Source: Phocoena phocoena (lineage: Eukaryota; Chordata; Mammalia; Artiodactyla; Phocoenidae). Taken from it: 64,000 nucleotides of DNA. The position numbers were made by a program, and so were the translations under genes. The stretch's first letter is position 1. Every line of letters begins with the position of its first letter. Positions 23,880 to 64,000 of the stretch are shown here, one piece after another. The DNA is taken from assembly GCF_963924675.1 (NCBI RefSeq), contig NC_089219.1, positions 152,850,288 to 152,914,287 on the forward strand, read 5' to 3'. The notes below the pieces were generated by a model that was not told the origin of the DNA, searched no databases, and was given only the letters and a program-made list of their open reading frames with translations.

Positions 23880-24884
23880 ATGTGGTATGTGAACAGAACA
23901 GCTGCACAAATGGTTTCTGAACCGGGACCGAAGACTCAGGGCTCTGAATGCAAACCCAACTGATGTAACTGTGTCACACAGCCTCCTGTCCCTCTGCTCT
24001 CTTAGGACCCAGAGAGCCCTTTATTAACTCTTGCGTCCACTTTGGCTTCAATTGGTGGAGAGTCCAGGGTAGGCCCAGGAAAGAGAGAAACGGAAAGTAA
24101 GTTCCAGTAGCAAAACTGAACCACGTGGGGCTGCTTTAATTTGGCTGAGAGGATGCTAGAGAGGGGCTGTACGAGTGGGAAGAAAATGCAAGCAGTTATA
24201 TTGAGTCTCCTCACATTTGGATTAAGTGAGAACCACACAGAGAGAACATAGTTAAACAAGAGAAGGACTTTGTTGGTGAGTGTGACTCAGTGATGGGCCT
24301 GACATCAAAGAAGCTTGTAGCGCTGTATAAAACCTGTAGGTTTTCAGTACGGAAGCAGGGACCAGCTGCACATCTGTTTGAGGCAGGGAGCTGACCTACT
24401 TGACTTATTGTTATGCCTTCCCGCTGGAGGGGTCGTGTTCCTGGCACAGGGCACGCTGACTTCCCTGTTGGAGCTGGGGCTGTGGGAGGGGAGAGGTGGA
24501 GCTGAGCGGCAGCGTGTGGAGCGAGGGGTGGGGGACGGGTACCTGGCTGCAAAACCAGTGGGATTTGGGGTCTGGGTAAGTGTGGGTGCTGGGGGTAGAT
24601 AGGGGCAGGGTCCTCTCAGAAGAGAAAGCTCTGGGAGCCAAAGGGATTAAGTCCTTAACCCCTTGAACCATTCTGTCCTGAGAGGAGGTACTGAAGGTCT
24701 CTTCCTAGGGCAGTCCTAGAACTGAGTCATCTTCCCTTAGTAAAAGCTGCTAACAGGCTGGGGGCTTGAGACCCTCCATATTTTTCACCACCTTTCTCGA
24801 TAGCTCTCCATTTCCCCTGCTCAGTGAAGATGGGTCGGGACGTGCAAGGTTCCCTGCTTTGTGCCCGAAAGGGGAGATTGAATT

Positions 24885-24990
24885 ATTTATGATACATCTG
24901 TCACCTTTGTTAGACTGTAAGCTTCCTGGAATTGTGCCATGGTCATCTGAATACTTCTGGGTCTAGCATGGTACCTGGCACGTAGCTGGT
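24885..24990 (+). repeat. L2 LINE 3' end relic
   Basis: Carries 'ttagactgtaagcttcctggaatt' and 'catggtacctggcacgtagctggtactca', the standard order at the 3' end of L2. Confidence 0.7.
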
Positions 24991-25449
24991 ACTCACCGCC
25001 CATTAGAATCCGGCTCTGTGGCTCAGGATCTGGGGAGATGACCGAGACCCATTAGTCTGTCCCAAGCAGGGTAGTTCTCATACGGTACCGTCCAGCAAGA
25101 CAACAGGAAGCCCTCTCCACCCACAGCTGGTGTCATCGCTGGACCCGGGGGCCCCTCCCTCTCTGGCACAGGCATGGAACAGAGCCAACTCACTTGAGGG
25201 AGTGCCCTCTCCTTTCTCTCCATGCTCTGACTCTGAGCCATTGTGTGGCTCTGCCCTGACCCCCTTCCTCCCCCCGTGACCTCCAGCCATCTGTTGGCAG
25301 CTGTGTGGGCTGAGTTTGGTGCCGCCTAGACCCTGGCACCGACCTGCTTGGCCATAAGCACGCCCTCTTCCTTTACCAGCTGACTGCCTGGTGCTCTTTG
25401 GGGTTCCTTTCCCCAGTTCCGTCCTGTCTTCCTGGTAGTTCTGAAACCC

Positions 25450-25620
25450 TAGTCTTTGGTGTCAAACTTTGCTACACATCTGAATTGCCTGAGGGGCTTT
25501 GAAATGTTCAGAGTCCAGGGACTCACCCCACTGAATCAAACCCTCCAGGAGAGGGACCAGGAATCTGTATGTTTGAAGAACTTTCCAGATGATAATTACA
25601 ACCATTCAAATGTGGACCCT
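25450..25620. repeat. MER5-like hAT transposon relic
   Basis: Contains 'acatctgaattgcctgaggggctttgaaa' and 'gaggaccaggaatctgtatgtttgaagaac'-type sequence, in the order of the MER5 (hAT-Charlie) consensus as I recall it. Confidence 0.6.
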
Positions 25621-26762
25621 ATATTAGATAATATTATTGTTAAATAATAACAATTACAATTTAACGTATTGTCAACGTTAAATTTAGCTGGGGTGCTAAC
25701 TGGCATTGTGTTTACATCAGAGAATGTCCTAGTTCTGTAGAGATTCAGGCTGAAGCATTTAGAAGTGAAGAGTTTGCATCTTAACATTTGAAAATGTTAA
25801 GCAGAGAGGGAGAAAGTGTGCTCAAATGTGGGGAAATGTTAACAATTAGTGCATGCAGGTGGTGAAAGGAATCTGGCTGAAAATGGTCTTTCAGATGGTT
25901 TCCATCTACTTTCTGAGAGATGGATACTAGAAGAGAACGCCGCTAGGGCCACCAAGGTGCACAACTCCAGCAGGCACCATTCCCTTTGTTGTGGTAGAGG
26001 GTGTCATTCACGTAGAGTACAGTGTGTGGGTGCTCCGTGGAGTTGTGAGACAGAGCGGTCCTGGCCCCAGCCTTCTCTTCCTGGATGAGCTGCAGAGTAG
26101 CAAAGACCCCAGGCCCTCGTCCACCCCAACTCTTTCCTGGGACCTACATGGATATTTGCTTTCTTACAGAATCCCTAGTAACCCTTGAGGACTCAGGGAA
26201 TAGAGAATTTGTCAACCCAGCAGAGCCTGGCAGGGAGGGAGCTGAACTGGGGAAGAGAATGGGGGAGGCAAGAAACGGGAGGCTCTGATTCCTAAAATAC
26301 TTTGTGTATCCCCACCCCTCCTGGAAGATGAAATTCCGGGCGGAAGCCGGCTCCCTTTAGCTGCCGGTGGTTGGGACTGGTTGCTCCTGCCTTTCTTCTT
26401 TCCCTCTCTGCATTTCCCCTGTGCCTGGCTGCTGCCCTGAACCTTCACCCCACCTTAGGGCTGGCTCTCCCGGTCCTGGTGTCCTGGTCCTGCGGGGGAT
26501 GCTGCTTGTCCTGCCTCCTCACCATGGATCCCTCAGCACCAGAGCGAGCAGAGCGCTGCACTTTTTGGAAGGTGCAGCTGCCGGTGTAGCCCCGGGTGCA
26601 AGATGGGCTGGGCCTCCTCTGCACAGCTGACAGACAGTCTGGTGGTGTCCTGGCCGGGAGCCAGCGGGCCGGTGGTTAGAGAGGGGTGGCTCAGCTTTCC
26701 GTGTTTGAATTCCAGTCTGGGAAGAGCCTTAGGAGCTGGGCCTGCTGGATCTCCCTCGGGTC

Positions 26763-26891
26763 TTTTTTTTTTTTTTCCCCTCAGCCGCGCCGTGTGGCTT
26801 GTGGGATCTTAGTTCCTAGATCAGGGATTGAACCCGGGCCCTCAGCAGTGAAAGTGTGGAGTCCTAACCACTGGACCACCAGGGAATTCCC
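26763..26891 (-). mobile_element. tRNA-derived SINE, short older subtype (minus strand)
   Basis: A T-run is followed by 'gtggcttgtgggatcttagttcc', 'cagggattgaacccgggccct' (reverse B box) and 'ccactggaccaccagggaattccc'. This is a cetartiodactyl tRNA-derived SINE with a body unlike the CHR copies at 20614 and 27273. No clean duplication is obvious. Confidence 0.8.
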
Positions 26892-27272
26892 CCTCGGGCC
26901 TTTCTTCTCTTTCCTCCCAGGGCTAACTTTGGTGTCCTCTGAGAAATGTGACTGAAGGGAATCCATAGGTCAGAATCAAAGAATCCCAGGGCTGGAAGGC
27001 ACTTTCTGTGGGGGTCTTGTCTATCTACCCACCTGCATTTACAGATGCCAAACCTGGTCCTGTTAGTTGAAACCCAGTCCTACCTTTGAAGGATCCCCAG
27101 GGAAGGACCCCACCTGCATCCTGATCACACATCTCTATGTCTGAGAATTCTTACCACCAGAAAGCTCTACCCTTATATCCCAGCTGAAGTACATTTTCCT
27201 CAGTGGAAATGAGGTGATTTTGGAACTTGAGGATCTTGGTGGGAGATGACAGATTCATACACATTTAATTTT

Positions 27273-27474
27273 TTTTTTTTTTTCGGTACGCGGGCCTCTC
27301 ACTGCCGTGGCCTCTCCCGTTGCGGAGCACAGGCTCTGGACGCGCAGGCTCGGCAGCCATGGCTCACGGGCCCAGCCGCTCCGCAGCATGTGGGATCTTC
27401 CCGGACCGGGGCATGAACCTGTGTCCCCTGCATCGGCAGGCGGACTCTCAACCACTGCACCACCAGGAAAGCCC
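27273..27474 (-). mobile_element. CHR-type tRNA-derived SINE (minus strand)
   Basis: T-run, then the reverse complement of the SINE body and head ending 'caccaccaggaaagccc'. A perfect 17-bp duplication 'catacacatttaatttt' flanks it at 27256-27272 and 27475-27491. A recent insertion in intron 1, antisense to the gene. Confidence 0.95.
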
Positions 27475-27579
27475 CATACACATTTAATTTTGAATAAAAT
27501 GTTTCAAGATGGTATTTGAGGTATATACGGGTTGCTATTGGGAGCATGAAGGAGGGGCGCATTGTTGAATCTGGAGGCT

Positions 27580-28560
27580 CAGAGAGGGCTTCTTGAAGAA
27601 CTTGATGTCAGAGCAAAGTCTGAGCAGTTAGAATCACATAGGCAAAGAGCGTTGGCAGTTGGGAAGGGCGTGCCCTGGAGCAGGAAGGTACTGCACGGAA
27701 TCACTGAGGAGGTATCAAATGCGTGGTTCTGAATGGTTGGAGATGAGAGTGAGATGGGGGCTGGTGATAAAGGCCTTGTAAAGGAATCAAATAGAGAGCC
27801 TTTGAAGGGGTTTAAGCAGAGAGTGAGATGATCAGATTTACACTTTAGAAAGAGCCCTCTGACTGCTCTGGGGAGCAAGCTTTAGAGAAGGAAAGATTAG
27901 GAGGAGGAAGGACTGTTTGAAGGCTATTGTAATAGCCCAAGTGGGAGAAAATACGGCTTTAATTAGGGCAGCAGCAGTTAGCATAGAAGGAAGGACTAGA
28001 TTTGGGAAGTATTAAGAGGAAAAGTTGGCAGGCCTTGGGATTGGATATGGGGTGAAAAGGAAGGAGGAATCCAGGATGACTGGCGGGTTCCTAGCTTGGG
28101 TAACTGGATGGTGCCATTCACCCAGATGGGGAACCAGGAAGGAGGAGAAGGTTGTGGGAAGGAAATAAGAAGGTGATAGTTCAGTTTTGGACATCTGGGG
28201 TTTGAGATATGGGTGGGCATATCAACTTGACGGGGGAGACACACATTTGGAATCATCAACACGCACGTGATGTGAGTGGGAGAACAGATGAGACTGCCCG
28301 GTGGGGTTGTCACATTAACAGAGGCTGAGAATAGAGTCCTGAGCCAACACCAATATTTCAGGGGTGGACAAAGGAAGAGGAGGACAGTGACAGAGGTGGA
28401 GAACACGAGAAAGTAGTGTCATGGAAGCCAGGGGGTGGAGGATGTAAGGAAGAAGGGAATGGCCTGAGAGCCAAGTGCAGCAGCAATGTCTGGGCAGATA
28501 GAAGTGCCTGTGGAACTGGGTGGCCTGGGCATTGTTGTTGGGGCATTTTAGTGTAATGCT
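27580..28560. repeat. Ancient interspersed repeat (long, family uncertain)
   Basis: A recognisable order of phrases, including 'agagcctttgaaggggtttaagcagagagtgagatgatcagattt', 'ggctattgtaatagcccaagtgggagaaa' and 'cagttttggacatctggggtttgagat', is typical of a widespread old mammalian repeat. The complementary phrase occurs at 8690. The proline/serine-rich minus-strand frames here are artefacts of it. Confidence 0.65.
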
Positions 28561-28966
28561 GGGGGCAGAAGTCAGATTACAGTGAGTTGAAGAGTAAATA
28601 AGGGAGAATTGAGAAACATCGTGTGTCTTCTGTGAAGCTTGACTGGAAAGGGAAGGAAGAACAGGGAGGGTATGAGCTGAAGGACAGAAAGGCAAGAGAG
28701 GGTGCTTAGGGTGTAGGGTTCTGGTTTTTGTTCCTTCTTCTTTTTCTTTTTAAGGCTAGAAGAAGCTTGATCATGTTTATGTGCTGAAGAGAGAGACCCA
28801 GTTAAGGAGAAGAGGTGAAAGTACAGGAGGGGGAAGGGAAGTTGGAGCATCAGCCTAGAGGAGATCCAATGTGTGGGGCAAGCGCCCTGGAGGCTCTGGA
28901 GGCGTCTACCTCAGTGGGAAGCGGAGACCTGCTTTCCCTGAGACCAAAAGGAAGAAGGGGAGGCCA

Positions 28967-29310
28967 GGAATTTCCCTGGGGGCACAGTGGTTAAGAATCC
29001 ACCCACCAATATAGGGGACACGGGTTCGAGCCCTGATCCGGGAAGATCCCACATGCCGCGGAGCAACTAAGCCCATGTGCCACAACTACTGAGCCTGCGC
29101 TCTAGAGCCCGCAAGCCACAACTACTGAGCCCATGCGTCACAACTACTGAAGCCCGCGTGCCTAGAGCCTGCGCTCCACAACAAGAGAAGCCACTGCAAT
29201 GAGAAGCCCGCGCACCGCAACGAAGAGGAGCCCCCGCTCGCCGCAGCTAGAGAGCGCGCACGGCAATGAAGACCCAGCGCAGCCAAAAAATAAATTAAAT
29301 AAATAAAAAA
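28967..29310 (+). mobile_element. Long CHR-type tRNA-derived SINE (plus strand)
   Basis: Starts 'ggaatttccctgggggcacagtggtt', keeps the B box (gggttcgagccct) and has the repeated 'cacaactactgagcc' body. The tail is AAAT/AAAAT-rich. Imperfect duplications related to 'ggaagaaggggaggcca' flank it. Same subtype as 2267-2571. Confidence 0.9.
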
Positions 29311-30619
29311 GGAAAAAGGGAAGGGAGGCCAAATGCAAGTGTGGTTAAGTTAGTAGGGAAGAGAGGCAGGAAAGCGCGAGAGATTATTTCCAATGGCCTC
29401 AGTTTTTCTCTTCACAGTGGTGCCTGGCTAAGGCCAGTGTTACTACTCTGCTTGTCCCAGCTTGGGGCTGAAAATACAGTTGCTCTCTGGATTAAAAGGC
29501 TTAATCTCAGTTCACCTTTGAGCATTTATCTTGTGTCTCCCATCGAAAGTACTAGGCCCTCCTTTTCCTGGGCCCGTTTCCCAGCTCTGGGCAGCCAAGT
29601 TCTGGGTATCTTCATCTGTGCATCCGATTCCTTTCAATTTTAAATAGCAAGACTCCCTCTTACCCTCTGTGGATAAAAAGTAATCTACAAGGAGCTGTTG
29701 AAGCGTGGAGAAACTCAACAGGCAGAGAAATCAGCAGAGAGCAGCTTTTGTATGCCCTGAAGCTGGGCTTGGGCTATTCCATTTGGGGGAAAATACTTTC
29801 TAAGACTCCCTGAGCCAGGCTGTGCCTGATGGATGCACCAGGATCCTGGAAGGGCACCTCAGGTTGAGGGATACTCTTGTCCTAACTCCTTTGGGGTCTG
29901 ATGGAACTTACCACCCGCGAATCTGTCTGAACCTTTTTCCTATTGATGCTTTCAATTTTCTAGTCATGAGGAAGGACGTGTTTCACATGTTTGTTACCTG
30001 CTGGGTAACAGGACAACAAAATGAAGGATTTTTGATAATTTTATGAAATCGTGAACTTCGCAGCTGCTGGTGAGAAGGGTCAGAAACCACTTACTAAACA
30101 ATCGCCTGCCCCAACCTAATCTGAAACACATACACACACGGGTCCATGGTTCTCAGCTTCGGCTACAGACTAGAATCTCCTGGGGAGTTTTAAAAAATAC
30201 CGCTGCCCTACTGCAGACCAATTAAATCAGAATCTCTTGAGAGTACCTGGGCTTCAGTACTTCTAAAAAATTCCCCCAGTGTTTCGAATGTGCAGCCAGG
30301 GTTGAGAACCACTGGGCCAGCTCGCCTTGTCGTTGCAACCGTGCCTCCAGTCACGGCTTCTAAAGGAAAAGGGTACCAACACTGGAGTGAATGAAGGGGC
30401 TGCTCGTGGCCAGAGGCAGCTGGCTGGCAGGTGGCGGGTGTTCTCTGCCTGTCTGGCTTCCTCAGGGCTGAGGGAAATCAGTATTTCGGCACACCTGTAC
30501 TCCGTCAGGTGCCCGGGTCTCACCTGTTGGCAGACTTTGTTTTATTGACTCATATCGGTGCATTTTGGGAGGATCTTAGTGCAGTCTGAGTAGCTGTTTC
30601 ATAGGGCTTTGTTGTACTT
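29311..30619. other. PIK3C2B: Intron 1, late part: no exon supported
   Basis: Unique intron plus a MER5-like relic at about 30140-30315 ('gttctcagcttcggctacagactagaatctcctggggag' through 'ggttgagaaccactgggcc'). No gene-like frame. Confidence 0.6.
30140..30315. repeat. MER5A-like hAT transposon relic
   Basis: Terminal phrases 'ccatggttctcag' and 'ggttgagaaccactgg' are inverted-repeat-like, and the body order matches the MER5A consensus from memory. Confidence 0.7.
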
Positions 30620-31371
30620 TTCATTTATAGCTTTATTGAGGTATAGTTGACATATAATAAACGGTACATATGTAAAGTGTGCAACTTGATAAATTTTGAC
30701 ATATGTATATACCCGTGAAACCACAATCAAGCCAGTGAACATTTTCCTTGTCCCCAGAGTGTCCTTGTGCTCCTTTGTAACCCTCCTTCCACCCCTTCCC
30801 AGAGAGCCACTCATCTGTTTTCTGTCATTGTAGATTAGTTTTCATTTTCCAGAATTTTATATAAACGGAATCCTACACACTCATACTCTGTCTGACTTCT
30901 TTTAGTCAACATAGTTATTTTGACATTCATCCATGTGATTGCATATGTCGATAATTAATTCCTTTTTGTTGCTAAGTAGTATTCCGTTGTGTGGATGTAT
31001 CATATTTTTTTTAATCCATTCACCTGCTGCTGGACATTAGGTTGTCTCCAGTTTTGTTCGTTTGTTTGTTTCGTTCTTTTACATCTTTATTGGAGTATAA
31101 TTGATTTACAATGGTGTGTTAGTTTCTGCTTTATAACAAAGTGAATCGCGTCTCCAGTTCTTTGATGTTACAAATAAGACTGCTGTGGATATTCGTATAC
31201 AAGTGTTTGTGTGGACATATGCTTTCATTTTTCTTGGGTCAGTAATTAGGAGTGGGATAGTTGAGTCATATGGTAGGTGGATGCTTACCTTTTCAAGAAG
31301 CTGCCTGTTTTCCAAAGTGGTTGTACCATTTAACGTTCCCCACCAGTGGTGTGTGAGAGCTGTCCTCTTTA
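30620..31371 (-). repeat. LINE-1 relic (minus strand), interrupted
   Basis: Contains 'ctttattgaggtatagttgacatataataaac', 'aagtagtattccgttgtgtggatgtatca' and 'tttcaagaagctgcctgttttccaaagtgg', the reverse complement of L1 3' and ORF2 end sequence. A younger L1 piece is inserted at 31372. The older copy may itself consist of two fragments joined near 31045-31150. Confidence 0.75.
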
Positions 31372-31796
31372 TTTATTTTATTAAAAAAAATTTTTTGTTG
31401 AGGTATAGTTGATTTACAATGTGTTAATTTCTGCTATACAGCAAAGTGACTCAGGTATACATACATATATTCCTTCTCATATTCTTTTCCCTTATGGTTA
31501 ATCACAGGATACTGATGAAAGCTCCCTGTGCTATAACAGTAGGACCTTGTTGTTTATTCATCCTATATATAATACTTTGCATCTGCTAATCCCATACTCC
31601 CAAACCTCCCCCGACCCGCGCCCCCCTTGGCAACCACAAGTCTGTTTTCTATGTCTGTGAGTCTGTTTCTGTTTAATAGATATGTTCCTTTGTGTCATAT
31701 TTTAGATTCCACATATAAGTGATATCATATGGTATCTGTCTTTCTCTGTCTGACTTACTTCGCTTAGTATGATAATCTCTAGGTCCATCCACGCTG
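31372..31796 (-). mobile_element. Younger LINE-1 3' fragment (minus strand)
   Basis: Reverse complement of an L1 3' end: 'gttgaggtatagttgatttacaatgtg' at one end and 'cgcttagtatgataatctctaggtccatcc' at the other. It is severely 5'-truncated. Near-identical flanks 'gagagctgtcctcttta' (about 31355-31371) and 'gagagccgtcctcttta' (about 31797-31813) look like its target duplication with one substitution. Confidence 0.85.
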
Positions 31797-31813
31797 GAGA
31801 GCCGTCCTCTTTA

Positions 31814-32139
31814 AACTGACTGAAGAGCCCTTGTCTCCATCTTTTCCTCTTAGCTGATACAAGGTGCCTCCTTCTTTCTTCGGGGTACCTGTGAGCGAGA
31901 TGAGGATGGGATTTAGGGACCAGAAATGGAAACATGTATAGATGAATGGAAGGGTAGATGGATGTAACAGATAAGTAAAGTTGTCTCGGTATCTCTTTTT
32001 TTCTCCATCTTTCTGTTTCTTTCCATCTGTTGTAGGCACTCAAGAAACAGGCAGTGGCCCAGATTATGTCACCCAATCAGATTATTGACACGTCTCTTTT
32101 TGTGACTGAATGATTGATATTTTTCCTCCTCACTTGCAG
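31814..32139. other. PIK3C2B: End of intron 1 before coding exon 2
   Basis: Unique intron sequence ending in the polypyrimidine tract and acceptor 'tttttcctcctcacttgcag' at 32120-32139. I see no other feature. Confidence 0.7.
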
Positions 32140-32227
32140 GTGCCCAGACACCATGCCACAACCCTGCAGAACTGACATTGCCAGGAAGTAGAAGACTTCC
32201 TTGTTTCCTCTGTCCCCCATCCTCACC
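32140..32227 (+). other. PIK3C2B: 5' untranslated part of PIK3C2B exon 2
   Basis: 88 bp between the acceptor (cacttgcag|gtgccc) and the start codon. It contains a 12-codon upstream frame from ATG at 32153 to TAG at 32189-32191, with A at -3. A TTG-initiated in-frame extension from 32201 exists, but the ATG at 32228 matches the known N-terminus (MSSTQ). Confidence 0.8.
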
Positions 32228-63673
<31,446 letters not shown>

Positions 63674-64000
63674 GTAAAACTCTCCGTACGAAACAGTGCT
63701 GCCCACTCTGGGTAGTTAATTTCCAGGCTGCTGGATTGGGAAGAACAGGGCTGGGGAAACGGGAGAGGCTTAGCTCCGGTGGCAGAGCTTAGAGTTGACA
63801 ACATGGGTCAGTGGTCCCAACTTTGCCTTTGACTTGGGTAAATCATTTTACTTCTCTCAGACTCAGTCTCCCAGCTGCACTTGGCTGCTGACCTTTGTAT
63901 AGAGGTACTGCGATCCCCTACTTGCATTCTCACCATGTCTCGGTCAAGGATTTTGTCTATGGGGCAATGTATAGTAGGGATTTGTACTAGTTTTTAGCTC
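63674..64000. other. PIK3C2B: Start of intron 26 of PIK3C2B
   Basis: 327 bp up to the window edge, with a MIR-like piece at about 63800-63900 ('ccaactttgcctttgacttgggtaaatcattttacttctctcagactcag'). No further exon. Confidence 0.65.

Larger units (their letters stand above)
20839..26762. other. PIK3C2B: Intron 1, middle part: no exon supported
   Basis: Mostly unique GC-moderate intron. It includes two TG microsatellites, an L2-like 3' end at about 24885-24990 and a MER5-like relic at about 25450-25660. Many overlapping 60-150 codon frames occur on both strands at 21900-23800, but they reflect GC-rich composition. None shows a recognisable family. Confidence 0.55.

Overview
The window is vertebrate nuclear DNA, almost certainly from a cetacean. 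The main evidence is a set of tRNA-derived SINEs of the cetacean CHR type, with the 'cttccctggtggcgcagtggtt' class of head (written minus-strand in most copies), A-tails and intact target-site duplications. They sit among LINE-1 copies with artiodactyl-type 3' ends and older MIR, L2 and MER5-like relics. The protein-coding content is one gene, the plus-strand PIK3C2B (class II phosphoinositide 3-kinase, C2-beta).

Layout. 1-5300 is repeat-rich intergenic DNA: a minus-strand L1 relic, a CHR SINE, and a plus-strand L1 3' end split by a second SINE. 5303-5742 holds two sequence-identical tRNA-Lys(TTT) genes pointing at each other. 5743-11330 is non-coding, with a perfect CTCF core match at 7847-7860. 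A 224-bp purine tract (11332-11555) abuts a CpG island (about 11560-12090), which carries the putative non-coding first exon of PIK3C2B (donor after 12022). Intron 1 spans about 20 kb (12023-32139).

The coding part starts in exon 2 (ATG at 32228) and continues through exon 26 (ends 63673). All 25 coding exons join in one open frame with GT/AG borders, giving about 1,317 codons. These cover the proline-rich N-terminus, Ras-binding-like domain, PI3K-type C2 domain, helical domain and most of the kinase domain, including the ATP-site lysine, DRHNDN catalytic loop and DFG. The end of the kinase domain, the PX domain and the C-terminal C2 domain must lie to the right of the window.

In the human genome, as I recall it, PIK3C2B is head-to-head with MDM4 and a tRNA-Lys pair lies between them, so sequence left of this window is expected to lead to MDM4. 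No undescribed multi-gene system was found. The most interesting signals are regulatory or structural: the tRNA-Lys inverted pair, two identical CTCF cores in convergent orientation 44 kb apart, the promoter-proximal G4/H-DNA-prone tract, and an inverted SINE pair inside intron 23.
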